From Desulfocucumis palustris (GTDB taxonomy: Bacteria > Bacillota > Desulfotomaculia > Desulfotomaculales > Desulfocucumaceae), in contig NZ_BFAV01000157.1 in NCBI RefSeq assembly GCF_002933875.1, forward strand, positions 1-64,000: DNA of 64,000 nucleotides, given 5' to 3'. The notes beneath the pieces were generated by a model. The model was not told where the DNA came from, did not search any database, and saw nothing but the letters and a program-made list of their open reading frames with translations. The position numbers and the translations under genes are program-made. Positions 24,444 through 32,699 of the stretch are shown here, piece by piece. How positions within the stretch are numbered: the first letter of the stretch is position 1; each line of letters starts with the position of its first letter.

Positions 24444-24839
24444 ATGGGATTTGGATTTGGCCCACCCCCGGGTCCCGGGTCTCCCAAGGGGAAACCTGGA
24501 GCCGGTCCGGGTTTTAAACGGCCGCCCTATACACCTGGCGGCACCGGGTATTCTCCCGGGTACGGCCCGGGATTTGGCCCCGGTTATGGTCCCGGATTTG
24601 GTCCTGGTTTTGGTCCCGGCCCTGGTTATGGTCCCGGGTTTGGTCCCGGATTCGGCCCCGGCTTTGGCCCCGGCCCGGGTTATGGCCCTGGTTTTGGGCC
24701 GGGTTTTGGCCCTGGCTTTGGCCCCGGTCCGGGTTACGGCCCTGGATATGACAAAGGCTCGGAACCTCTCTACCCGCCGGGATTCGGTATTGGATCGCCT
24801 GTCAAAAAACCCTTCCCGAAAAAAAATAACCAAAGATAA
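24444..24839 (+). CDS. Gly-Pro-Phe/Tyr repeat protein
   Basis: A 131-residue low-complexity protein. After MGFGFGPPPGPGSPKG and a short basic stretch, most of the chain is made of GPGF and GPGY units. An 18-residue period (GPGFGPGFGPGFGPGPGY) is repeated nearly exactly. The end is basic (VKKPFPKKNNQR). There is no signal peptide. The frame opens at GTG 24435, but GGGAG followed by eight bases points to ATG 24444. A strong terminator follows, so it is a real single-gene unit. Such chains are expected to be disordered or sticky, like some spore-surface or phase-separating proteins. I cannot name a function. Confidence 0.75.
   Translation: MGFGFGPPPGPGSPKGKPGAGPGFKRPPYTPGGTGYSPGYGPGFGPGYGPGFGPGFGPGPGYGPGFGPGFGPGFGPGPGYGPGFGPGFGPGFGPGPGYGPGYDKGSEPLYPPGFGIGSPVKKPFPKKNNQR
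24555..24750 (+). repeat. 54-bp-period coding tandem repeat
   Basis: The DNA encoding the 18-residue GPGF/GPGY unit is repeated about three times with synonymous differences (mixed ggt/ggc and ccc/cct codons). The protein repeat is therefore under selection rather than freshly expanded DNA. The first part is a shorter, imperfect unit. Confidence 0.7.
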
Positions 24840-24849
24840 TAGTAGCCCC

Positions 24850-24889
24850 CTGGCCGGACGTTGCAATAGTTACGACCGGCCAGTTTTTT
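24850..24889 (+). terminator. Rho-independent terminator after the repeat-protein gene
   Basis: CTGGCCGG and CCGGCCAG form a perfect 8-bp stem, followed at once by TTTTTT. Confidence 0.9.
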
Positions 24890-24983
24890 ATTAAAATACA
24901 TATTTGCCGCCATAAAAGAAGGAAGACGGAGGTTGTAACGCAAATAAAATAATTACTAATATAAAACAGGATGGAATAATATA

Positions 24984-26231
24984 ATGATAAGATTATTGAT
25001 AACATTTGTAATGGTGGTGTTGCTGATAACCACAACAGGAGCGGAGGCCCGGGGAGCGGATTTGTCCTCCAGCGACATGGAGTACCAAGGACTGCAAAAC
25101 CGGCTTGAGCAGATGCTGGGGAGGGAAAAGGGTACTTACGGAGTATTAGTCATGGATATTCAATCGGGCAGGGTCTGTGCCCTTAACCCCCTGGAACCTT
25201 TTCACGCCGCCAGCACATTTAAGCTGCCCATGAATATCTATCTTTTTAAAAAAATAGCATCGGGAGAGACGGACCCGGGCCAAAAGCTTGTCTACCGGGA
25301 AAGCCACTACGAGGGGGGCACGGGCAAGCTGCAGTACAACTCCCCCGGCACCTCCTACACCATTGAAACACTGTCCCAATACTCCATAATATACAGCGAC
25401 AACGTAGCCACCAATGTTTTACTGTCATTCCTGGGCAAGAAAAACGTAAAGGACTTTATGAGGCAATCCGGAGGACTGGTGGTTGACGACAGTAAAAACC
25501 TGACCTGCCCCAGGGATATGGCCCTGTACATGCGTGAGCTGCTTGAATTCGCCGGTCAAAGTCCGGAACAGGCCAACCGGTTGATTGATTACCTGGAAAA
25601 CACCGTATTCAATGAAAGAATTCCGGCACTTCTCCCCAAAAGCGTGAAAATAGCGCACAAGATAGGAAACTGGCCGGCCACCGCCACGTACAATGACGTT
25701 GGATACGTAAGGCACCCGGTCAACCCTTATATAATATCCATTTTCAGCAAAAACACCCCGGGCGCGGGCAGGGCTTATGACGTAATAAGCAGAATTTCCA
25801 AAGCCGTATATGACTACCAGAATGATTTTTTTGTGGTTAGCCTGCTATTTAACGGAACCCCCCTGGAATCCGACGTTCCGCCTTTCATGGAAAGCGGCCG
25901 GGTATTTGTGCCGGCCAGGGTTGTGGCGGAGGCGCTTGACGCTAAAGTGACCTGGGACGGTGAAAACTGGACAGTGGGCATAACGGGAAACGGGAAAAAC
26001 ATAATTCTGCAGGTTGATAACCCCGAGGCCAGGGTAAATGAAGCCTCAATAGAAATAAATCCCCCCGCCAGATTGATAAACGGGAGGACAATGGTGCCGC
26101 TAAGATTTGTGGCGGAAAACCTGGGAGCGGAAGTACTGTGGGACGACCCGGCACACACGGTGAACATAATACCCGGGACAGCAGCGGATGAGCAAGAGAA
26201 CCAATCAGCGCAACAAAGCCCAAATTCATAA
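24984..26231 (+). CDS. Exported serine hydrolase (class A beta-lactamase/PBP fold) with C-terminal stalk domain
   Basis: A 415-residue protein with an N-terminal signal peptide (about residues 1-25). The serine-transpeptidase-fold domain has Ser77 in STFK, a SDN motif in IIYSDNVATN and KIG in AHKIGNWP as third motif. The omega loop between SDN and KIG is about a dozen residues shorter than in class A beta-lactamases and has no equivalent of Glu166. The C-terminal 110 residues form two copies of the copper-amine-oxidase-N-like 'stalk' motif (VFVPARVVAEALDAKVTWDG and TMVPLRFVAENLGAEVLWDD), common in Firmicute wall proteins. A penicillin-recognising peptidase or wall-bound hydrolase is more likely than a resistance enzyme. 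Confidence 0.85.
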   Translation: MIRLLITFVMVVLLITTTGAEARGADLSSSDMEYQGLQNRLEQMLGREKGTYGVLVMDIQSGRVCALNPLEPFHAASTFKLPMNIYLFKKIASGETDPGQKLVYRESHYEGGTGKLQYNSPGTSYTIETLSQYSIIYSDNVATNVLLSFLGKKNVKDFMRQSGGLVVDDSKNLTCPRDMALYMRELLEFAGQSPEQANRLIDYLENTVFNERIPALLPKSVKIAHKIGNWPATATYNDVGYVRHPVNPYIISIFSKNTPGAGRAYDVISRISKAVYDYQNDFFVVSLLFNGTPLESDVPPFMESGRVFVPARVVAEALDAKVTWDGENWTVGITGNGKNIILQVDNPEARVNEASIEINPPARLINGRTMVPLRFVAENLGAEVLWDDPAHTVNIIPGTAADEQENQSAQQSPNS

Positions 26232-26241
26232 AGCGGGAGAG

Positions 26242-26571
26242 TTAAATAGCTATATCCATTGGCTCCGGTAAAGGTTTACCCAAAAAGAAGCCCTGGGCAT
26301 AGTCTATTTTTAATTCGTCAAGTATTCTCAACACATTTTCATTCTCCACATATTCGGCCACAGTCTTTTTGCCCAGGGTATGGGCCACTGCGTTCATAGC
26401 CTGCACCAGGGCCCGGTAGGAATATTCCTTCTCTATATTTTGCACAAAGGAACCGTCAATTTTAAGATAGTCCACCGGTAATATACGCAGGTAGGAAAAA
26501 GAGGAAAAACCCGTCCCAAAGTCATCCAGCACAAACCGGCAACCCAGTTTTCTCAGCCTGCGAATCCACAT
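26242..26571 (-). pseudogene. C-terminal part of an EAL domain, cut off by an in-frame stop
   Basis: This 109-codon segment continues the EAL domain of the upstream gene in the same frame. The only interruption is one TAA at 26572-26574. It carries the late EAL motifs DDFGTGFSSFSYL, LKIDGSFV and KTVAEYVENENV. An ATG follows the TAA directly (TAAATG), so re-initiation could give a separate fragment. No ribosome binding site is clear. Confidence 0.7.
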
Positions 26572-28014
26572 TTACGATTGCATCAGATCCTTTACCGCCA
26601 CTGTTTCCGTTATCTCAAAGCCAATTCTGGAGGGCTCCACCCCGTTGCCGACTATAAGCGCCTCTATGTAACCCAGCAGCTCTTTATCGCCCAGGCTCAT
26701 ACCGGATATATTTATACACAGGCTTAACCCCGGATACTTATTTAAAGCTATAAGGGAGTTTTCCACCACCCAGCGGTCAATCCGGGGCATCAGGCCAAAC
26801 CTTTCAGCAGCCGGCACGAATATCCGGGGTGATATAATTTCTCCGTTATCTCCCCTCAGCCTCACCAGCGCTTCATAATGATTCACTTTTCCGTCCCGCA
26901 GGCTAACCACCGGCTGAAACAGCAAAATAAAGCGGTCTTTTTTTAACGCGTTTTTTATCAGGGCTACCAGTTGGTTTACCCTGGGAGCCCCCTCGGCATC
27001 CTCTTCTCCGGGCCGGATAAAGACTATCCTGTTGCGTCCCGCCTCTTTGGCCGAATACAAGGCTGTATCCGCGTCAGACAGCAGTTTGATATGATCAATA
27101 GTCCCGTCAACCATTACTATTCCGCCGCTGATGCTTATATTAAAACCGGTGATGCGCAAGGTTGAAGAAAGCGCGTCATGATCAACGGCCCTGCGCAGCT
27201 TTTCCGCCACGGCCAAAGCCTGGTCGGTATTAACCCCTTCCAGCAGTATCGCAAACTCATCGCCTCCCAGGCGCGCCAGCAGATCCTCTTCCCTTAGATT
27301 GTTTTTAATAATGTTGGCCATGGAAATCAACAGCTCGTCACCGGCGGCATGCCCCATGGTATCGTTAACCAGCTTAAAATTGTCCAGGTCGATAAATATC
27401 AGGGCGCTGCTTTTGCCCCGCCTGGCCTTTGCCACCGCCCGCTTGAGAACTTCCTCCAGATAGTACCTGTTAGGAATATTTGTAAGCGAATCGTGGGTGG
27501 CCAGATATTGCAAATGTTCCTCAAATCTTTTACGCTCGGTAACATCCTGCTTAATGGCGATAAAATGATTAATTTCCCTGTTCTTGCCGTATACCGGGGT
27601 TATGGTCATCTCCTCGTTATACAGTGATCCGTCACACCGGCGATTGACTATCTCCCCCCGCCAGACCTTGCCTGCCAGTATGGTGTTCCACATGCCCTGA
27701 TAAAAGGCCTGCCCCTGTGCGCCGGATTTCAATATGCTCATGGTTTTTCCCAGTATTGCCTGGGCCGCATACCCGGTAAGACGGCTAAAAGCCCCGTTAA
27801 TGTAGACTATTCGCCCCAGGCTGTCAGTAATGGCGATGCCGTTGGCCGCAGATTCCAGGGCGGTGCTCTGCAGTTTCATAGCCTCCCTGCTCCTACGGGA
27901 ACGCCCAAGTTTGAGAAAAAAAACAAGTGCGCAATAACAAAATAGTCCGGTGGCCAATAAAGCCATAACGGAAATAATAATGTGATCCGGCTGGCTACCG
28001 TTCAACCCGCTCAT
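26572..28014 (-). CDS. Membrane-anchored PAS-GGDEF protein with truncated EAL domain
   Basis: A 480-residue c-di-GMP signalling protein. One membrane helix lies at about 14-35, a PAS domain at 42-165, and a GGDEF domain with intact LARLGGDEFAILLEG near residue 250. The EAL domain begins with HYEALVRLRG near 375 and stops after VAVKDLMQS. The rest of the EAL domain is in frame beyond a single TAA. The diguanylate cyclase half should be active. The phosphodiesterase half lacks several metal-binding residues unless the stop is read through or the two pieces associate. A point mutation, sequencing error or true shortened form are all possible. Confidence 0.85.
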   Translation of the reverse strand: MSGLNGSQPDHIIISVMALLATGLFCYCALVFFLKLGRSRRSREAMKLQSTALESAANGIAITDSLGRIVYINGAFSRLTGYAAQAILGKTMSILKSGAQGQAFYQGMWNTILAGKVWRGEIVNRRCDGSLYNEEMTITPVYGKNREINHFIAIKQDVTERKRFEEHLQYLATHDSLTNIPNRYYLEEVLKRAVAKARRGKSSALIFIDLDNFKLVNDTMGHAAGDELLISMANIIKNNLREEDLLARLGGDEFAILLEGVNTDQALAVAEKLRRAVDHDALSSTLRITGFNISISGGIVMVDGTIDHIKLLSDADTALYSAKEAGRNRIVFIRPGEEDAEGAPRVNQLVALIKNALKKDRFILLFQPVVSLRDGKVNHYEALVRLRGDNGEIISPRIFVPAAERFGLMPRIDRWVVENSLIALNKYPGLSLCINISGMSLGDKELLGYIEALIVGNGVEPSRIGFEITETVAVKDLMQS

Positions 28015-28179
28015 AGGCTACACTCCCGCTGTCACAAGCTGAGCACCCTGTCCCTTGTAATAAATTGTTTAAAAAGGAAAAATAAATATTACATTCGACA
28101 CAGGTTGTCATTATCCTGCTTTGGCTTAGGCCTTGTTTCCCATTTAAGTATGACTATTTTCTCATTTTTATATTGTATT

Positions 28180-28210
28180 TAAAAGCCCGCCCCGGAATCC
28201 GGGGCGGGCT
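28180..28210 (-). terminator. Terminator of the sigI-rsgI-SLH operon
   Basis: AGCCCGCCCCGG and CCGGGGCGGGCT form a perfect 12-bp stem with an AAT loop. TTTT follows on the minus strand. It lies just beyond the SLH-protein stop codon. Confidence 0.9.
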
Positions 28211-28233
28211 GGACAGTTTTTTCCGGGGCTATT

Positions 28234-29880
28234 TCAGCTGATATTAATACTTACTACCCATGCCACTATTTTTACAACCTTGCCGTTTTCAATGGTAAGC
28301 TTTACATCCGCCCCTTTTTTCAAATCCTCCAGGTCCCCGTCATCATCGTTGATTATTACATCCACTCCGCCGGCCAGATTGTATACCTTATATACACCAT
28401 CCTCCTTCACTGTAATGCTGGAGGAACCCACCGATTCCAGTACGGCTGATACGGTTTCAGATTTGGCAACTATTTTAATTACCTTTCCGCCGGCCATGGT
28501 CAGCTTTACCTGGTAACCCTCTTCCAGATCATCAATATCCGCGTCATCACCGTCCAGTTTCACGTCGACATCTTCATCCAGGGCATAGGTCTTAAGCACA
28601 TTGTTTACCTCAACCTTTATTCTGGTTTTCCCCACGGACTCCAGCACACCGGTAACGTAACCGTTTTGGGTCTCGGCTTCTATTTTGGTAACCTCACCAT
28701 CGTCCAGGGTTAGTTCCACCTCATATCCCTTTTCAATATCTTCAAGGTCGGCTTCCTCTCCATAAATCTCCACTTCCACATCTTTATCCAGGTCATATAC
28801 TTTCAAATCGCCGTCCACCTTGATTGTTATACTTGAGGAGCCAACCGATTCAACTATCCCGTCAACTGTTCCGTTATCGTTATCGTCTTCGTCTTCGTCT
28901 TCGTCCTCATCAATGGAATCCCCGGTACTGCGGGCTATAACAACAATGGCATTTCTATCGCTGTCCATCAATACGGCTACGGTATCTCCCTCGTCCAAAT
29001 CCTCCACTTCGGCGGATTTGCCGTCCAGGTAAATCAACGGGTCATTATCCAGAAATACCGTCAGCTCACCGGAAGCCGTGCTTTTTCCGCTTATTCGCTT
29101 CAAGATAATGGAGGAATCGTCCCCGTCATCAATTTCACTGATGATTCCATGGACATAGCTAAATCCCTGCCTGGGTGAAGGGATATCGGAACCTTCCCTG
29201 GCTCTCACCAGCATGGTAGCTATTTCAGCCCTGGTCACCGGGTCGCCCGGCTTGAAAAGATGACCGGGATATCCGGAAATAATTCCCTCGTCGCTGGCAA
29301 CCTTGACATATCCGGTTGCCCAGGCCGGTATGGCCGCCTCGTCCCTGAATTCCAGATCCTCACCCGTGTTTTCTATGGCCTCGTCCTCCAACCCCATTGC
29401 CCTGACCAGCCATACGGCAACCTCATAACGCTGGGCCGGTTTGTCGAAGGCAAGGGTATTGAGTTCCACCTGGCTGAGTATCCCCTTTTCAACCGCCATG
29501 TTCAGGTATGACCTGGCCCAGGATGACGCCCTGTTAATATTATTATACTTTCCGGGCGGCAGCTGATTGTCGGAAATATCCCCGGAGGCCATGCGGACAA
29601 TCATGGTAATGGCTTCTTCCTTGTCCACCGGCTTGTTCGGCTGGAAGGTGTTGTCCGTGTATCCTTTAATTACATTTTCAGCGTTAATTAATACTATGTT
29701 CTGCTCCGCCCAGTGACCGGAAATGTCCTTAAACTGAACTTTCTTAGCAGCATTAGACTTTTCCCGGCCCTTCATTTTGTTATTATCCTTCCAGGCCGGC
29801 GCCGCCATGGCGCTGCCCGCCGTTAGCGCCACGGAAAGACAGGCCGCGGTAATAATAAGCAACAATTTTTTAACCCTCAT
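28234..29880 (-). CDS. S-layer homology (SLH) domain protein with DUF5666-like repeats
   Basis: A 548-residue exported protein. The signal peptide covers residues 1-27 (MRVKKLLLIITAACLSVAL, cut after AMA). SLH repeats follow from about 45 to 215, for example FKDISGHWAEQNIVLINAEN and GIISGYPGHLFKPGDPVTRA; they bind pyruvylated wall polymers. The rest consists of four beta-rich units of the VESVGSSSITIKVDG type, separated by a long acidic run of Asp and Glu. The frame opens earlier, but ATG 29880, with AAAGGGGG before it, begins the signal peptide. It lies two bases after rsgI, so it is probably a SigI-controlled wall protein. The repeats may bind calcium or other surface ligands. Confidence 0.87.
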   Translation of the reverse strand: MRVKKLLLIITAACLSVALTAGSAMAAPAWKDNNKMKGREKSNAAKKVQFKDISGHWAEQNIVLINAENVIKGYTDNTFQPNKPVDKEEAITMIVRMASGDISDNQLPPGKYNNINRASSWARSYLNMAVEKGILSQVELNTLAFDKPAQRYEVAVWLVRAMGLEDEAIENTGEDLEFRDEAAIPAWATGYVKVASDEGIISGYPGHLFKPGDPVTRAEIATMLVRAREGSDIPSPRQGFSYVHGIISEIDDGDDSSIILKRISGKSTASGELTVFLDNDPLIYLDGKSAEVEDLDEGDTVAVLMDSDRNAIVVIARSTGDSIDEDEDEDEDDNDNGTVDGIVESVGSSSITIKVDGDLKVYDLDKDVEVEIYGEEADLEDIEKGYEVELTLDDGEVTKIEAETQNGYVTGVLESVGKTRIKVEVNNVLKTYALDEDVDVKLDGDDADIDDLEEGYQVKLTMAGGKVIKIVAKSETVSAVLESVGSSSITVKEDGVYKVYNLAGGVDVIINDDDGDLEDLKKGADVKLTIENGKVVKIVAWVVSINIS

Positions 29881-29882
29881 TA

Positions 29883-31082
29883 TTAATCCCCCTTTGACCA
29901 TAAATAGCTCTTCCAAATATCGCGAATACCGGACTTCTCATTTTCTCTTTGCCCTTTTTTCACTGTTTCGCCCCTGGCGTCCTTTTTATCCGGCTGTTTT
30001 TTCGGAAAAGCTCCGGACTCCTTACCATTGCCGGATTTATTTTGTTTGCTTTGATCGGGAAAAACCGGTACGCCACCGGACTTTGCCCTTTTATAGTCAT
30101 CCCTTCCGGTGGATTTGCCCGTTGCTCCTTTTTCAATATCACTACTCCGGCCTTTTTCTCCCCCGGCCCGCTTCAATTCATTATCCCTGCCCCGCAGCCC
30201 CTGGGTTTTAACCGCCGGCCGGGCAGGGAAACTTTGGATAGCGCCGCTTGATTTATTGCCTCTATCCCCAATTTGAAGCTTTTTCTTACCTTCCCCGGGG
30301 AAAAGTTTTTCCAGCCTGATATTTTTGCTCTTTTCCAGCTGTTGCAAATTTTCCCTTTTTAATTCCTCTATCTCCACCTTGACGTGGTTGTCACCGGCCC
30401 GCTCCTTAAACAGCATTTTTCCCGAGGAGACTCCGGCTTTCACAGCCTTTTCCCGGAGTTCCGGCCGGACTTCCTCCACCACCACCCTGGATTCCATTGA
30501 ATTGGCGGTTAACGGTTTTTCAATGGCTTCCTCCACTGATTGGGGTTTGACAACCTGCTTCAGCTCAGCTTTTTCGGCTACGGTTTTTTCGTTACTGTAC
30601 ACCAGGGTGCTCAGTATGAGGTTTTCCTGCCCTTCCTTGATATAGCCCAGGTGTATGGCTTCCTCCACAATATTGGACAAGCCCTGGGATAAAGGAAGTT
30701 TTTTGAGGTGCATGTTAAGTAGGAGCTTTTTTCCGTCCTCATTCAAGCCCCTGGCGTCGATGATGCGGCTTTGCCCGTCAATCCCAAGCTCTATGCTGGG
30801 ATTAATGTCCAGAGACACATAGGCCGCGGCTTGGGGCTGCAGGCCGTCAGTCAGGCTGTAACCGGTTAAAAAGATTACCAGCAAGGCCGCCGCTGCCGCC
30901 AGTATCCTTATAATCCCGAACCGGGCGCCCCTGGCGGGCACCGCCCTGGAGGAAATCTCATCCCCCAGCCGGACCTGGTTTACAGGAAGACGAACTTCCT
31001 CAAATCCGCCTTCGGGGGTCATAACAATGCAGGAAGCGGTTTTCAATTCAACCACCACGCCGCTGACTATTTTATTGTTCAC
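29883..31082 (-). CDS. rsgI: RsgI-type transmembrane anti-sigma factor
   Basis: A 399-residue protein. The N-terminal RsgI domain (residues 1-50, IVSGVVVELKTASCIVMTPE) would bind SigI in the cytoplasm. One membrane helix follows at about 57-75. The external part starts with AYVSLDINPSIELGID, the conserved segment seen in RsgI homologues and linked to autocleavage. The C-terminal third is Lys/Gly/Ser-rich and probably disordered, with no carbohydrate-binding module like those of cellulolytic clostridia. It lies four bases from sigI, as expected for a sigma/anti-sigma pair. The outside signal is unknown. Confidence 0.9.
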   Translation of the reverse strand: MNNKIVSGVVVELKTASCIVMTPEGGFEEVRLPVNQVRLGDEISSRAVPARGARFGIIRILAAAAALLVIFLTGYSLTDGLQPQAAAYVSLDINPSIELGIDGQSRIIDARGLNEDGKKLLLNMHLKKLPLSQGLSNIVEEAIHLGYIKEGQENLILSTLVYSNEKTVAEKAELKQVVKPQSVEEAIEKPLTANSMESRVVVEEVRPELREKAVKAGVSSGKMLFKERAGDNHVKVEIEELKRENLQQLEKSKNIRLEKLFPGEGKKKLQIGDRGNKSSGAIQSFPARPAVKTQGLRGRDNELKRAGGEKGRSSDIEKGATGKSTGRDDYKRAKSGGVPVFPDQSKQNKSGNGKESGAFPKKQPDKKDARGETVKKGQRENEKSGIRDIWKSYLWSKGD

Positions 31083-31085
31083 CGC

Positions 31086-31820
31086 TTACCGCACCCCCTC
31101 CGGCCCGGAGTCATCCAGACTTAAATAGGAATTAAGGTATAAAAACCTCTCCCTGTGATATAAAACCAGGGCAACCGCAATTATATATTTCCGTCCCCTT
31201 TCCAGGGTCTTTCGCCCAAGCCCGCAGGCCACACCCAGTTCATTAAGAGGAAGGCGCCTATTGCGGAAGAGGTAAGCCATCAGGTCCCGGCGCCGGGACA
31301 TCTCCCGGGACGCGGCAATCAGCTCCTGCCGGTGCTGCTTTCTCTTTGGGGCTATGTTCACCAGTTCGCTAAATGTAATTTCATAATCAGCCAGCAGCTT
31401 TCCGTATTCAGTTATTTCCGAGGCCCTCTCCAGGGCTTCCTTCTCCCGGCGGTACAGTTCCCAGGCCTTGCTCAATTCCGCGGGGGTAACTTCCTCTTCC
31501 CCGTCCTGCAGGCTTAAATCCTGGGGAATCAGCTTTTTCTCCCGGCGGTAATAGTCTTTTAGCCTGCTTTTGATAACCAGCCCCGCAAAGGCGGCGAAAG
31601 AATCGCTGCGCTCCATGTTAAAGCGGTCCACAGCCTCGTTCAGGGCGATCAGACCGATGCTCAGCTCGTCATCCCTGCCCCATTCCAGGCCTCTGCCGCA
31701 GCTTTTTTCCGCTATTTTCAAAACATGAGGTTTGTACGCCCTCAGCAGTTCCTCCCGGGCCTCACCATCACCGGACCGGGCCCGGGCCAGATTAGACTCC
31801 AGTGCCTCTCGTTCCAGCAA
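31086..31820 (-). CDS. sigI: RNA polymerase sigma factor SigI
   Basis: A sigma-70-family protein of about 244 residues. The region-2-like segment contains ELSIGLIALNEAVDRFN and FAAFAGLVIKSRLKDYYRRE. The C-terminal domain with LPLNELGVACGLGRKTLERGRKYIIA is typical of SigI rather than of ECF sigma factors. The frame is open to GTG 31853. AGGGG lies ten bases before TTG 31820, and the resulting start MLEREALESNLARARSGDGE matches the family better, so I moved it. It is the first gene of the sigI-rsgI-SLH operon. SigI responds to heat or wall/polysaccharide signals in other Firmicutes. Confidence 0.88.
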   Translation of the reverse strand: MLEREALESNLARARSGDGEAREELLRAYKPHVLKIAEKSCGRGLEWGRDDELSIGLIALNEAVDRFNMERSDSFAAFAGLVIKSRLKDYYRREKKLIPQDLSLQDGEEEVTPAELSKAWELYRREKEALERASEITEYGKLLADYEITFSELVNIAPKRKQHRQELIAASREMSRRRDLMAYLFRNRRLPLNELGVACGLGRKTLERGRKYIIAVALVLYHRERFLYLNSYLSLDDSGPEGVR

Positions 31821-32003
31821 AGCGACACATCCCCTCGCTACCCCCTGCATCACCTCACTTGCAATGTCCGCTTTAAAAACCGGTAAACTGTTAAACCGGC
31901 TAATTGCGCGAGCATTTCTATCAGCTTTCTTTTTTTTAAATACGGAGGTATTAACAGGTTAGTGGGGGTAGTTTATAATTAATTGGCCTCTTAGCATAAA
32001 GGG

Positions 32004-32147
32004 CCTTGACAGTATTGACGGCATCGGCGGGCGTTTCGTTCCGTATCCCCCGGCCTAAGCGTTCGGGGTCGCCCAGTCTGCCGGCGAGATAAAAAAGGAA
32101 CCGGTTGTTTAACCCGGTTCCCGTGACCCAAATCCGAACTGTCAAGG
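32004..32147. repeat. 144-bp segment bounded by a 10-bp inverted repeat (MITE-like or RNA element)
   Basis: CCTTGACAGT at 32004-32013 and ACTGTCAAGG at 32138-32147 are perfect inverted repeats. They enclose a GC-rich stretch and the terminator at 32091-32121. The right arm contains the stop codon of the DsrE gene. The minus strand is also open as a 64-codon frame, which I do not trust as a gene. No target-site duplication is evident. A small non-autonomous element or a long terminator structure would both fit. Confidence 0.4.
32091..32121 (-). terminator. Terminator downstream of the DsrE-family gene
   Basis: GGAACCGG (32097-32104) and CCGGTTCC (32114-32121) form the stem, and the minus strand then has TTTTTT. 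Confidence 0.8.
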
Positions 32148-32483
32148 TTTTATATAAGAGTAACCTTCAGACTGTTTTTGGGCAATTTCCGTTATACCCG
32201 CCGAAACCGCCAGGACAAAACCGGGCAGGGAGCTTTCCTCCAGGGCGTGCATTTTAAGGGCGTTGCGGCAGGCGGCAAACACTACCCCCTGACTGTGTAA
32301 TACTTTCATTTCCTCAATTATCGCGGCATCCCCGGCATAGGCCGTCACCCCGGCGCCATTGGCCACAATTTCCACGTCCGCCCGGCCCTGCCCCACATCA
32401 TTAATAAAATTTCGCGCATTTACCAGAACTATTTTCCATCTTTCCGGTTCGTTCACATGAAACAGCACTTTAAGCCTGTTCAA
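32142..32483 (-). CDS. DsrE/DsrF-like family protein
   Basis: A 113-residue single-domain protein of the DsrE-like fold (VLFHVNEPERWKIVLVNARN at the start, then VEIVANGAGVTAYAG). The Cys in VVFAACRNALK occupies the place of the conserved cysteine of sulfur-relay members, so a role in sulfur or redox handling is possible. The first ATG (32501) overlaps GGGAGG, and TTG 32483 is seven bases after it, so TTG is the likely start. It is a single gene ended by the hairpin at 32091. Confidence 0.8.
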   Translation of the reverse strand: MNRLKVLFHVNEPERWKIVLVNARNFINDVGQGRADVEIVANGAGVTAYAGDAAIIEEMKVLHSQGVVFAACRNALKMHALEESSLPGFVLAVSAGITEIAQKQSEGYSYIKP

Positions 32484-32699
32484 AGCAGCGCCTCCCTTCA
32501 CATTAAAGCCCTAATTCGTATAACAGGGTTAATTTTAGTAAACATTTTAATACAAGTCAAACAATAGTTGGGGACACCCCTTCATTTTGGCCGCCGCTTT
32601 AAGCCCTCCGCCCGGACGGAAATTTATGGGCGGAAAAAAGGGAAAGCTATGAAATCTGTCGAAAATATAAGCCCAAATAAATAAATGGGGGATTTTTGC

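Noticed and set aside
31951-32145. 64-codon minus-strand frame in the inverted-repeat segment
   Set aside because: It spans a terminator hairpin and has no ribosome binding site; kept only as part of the unexplained 144-bp segment.
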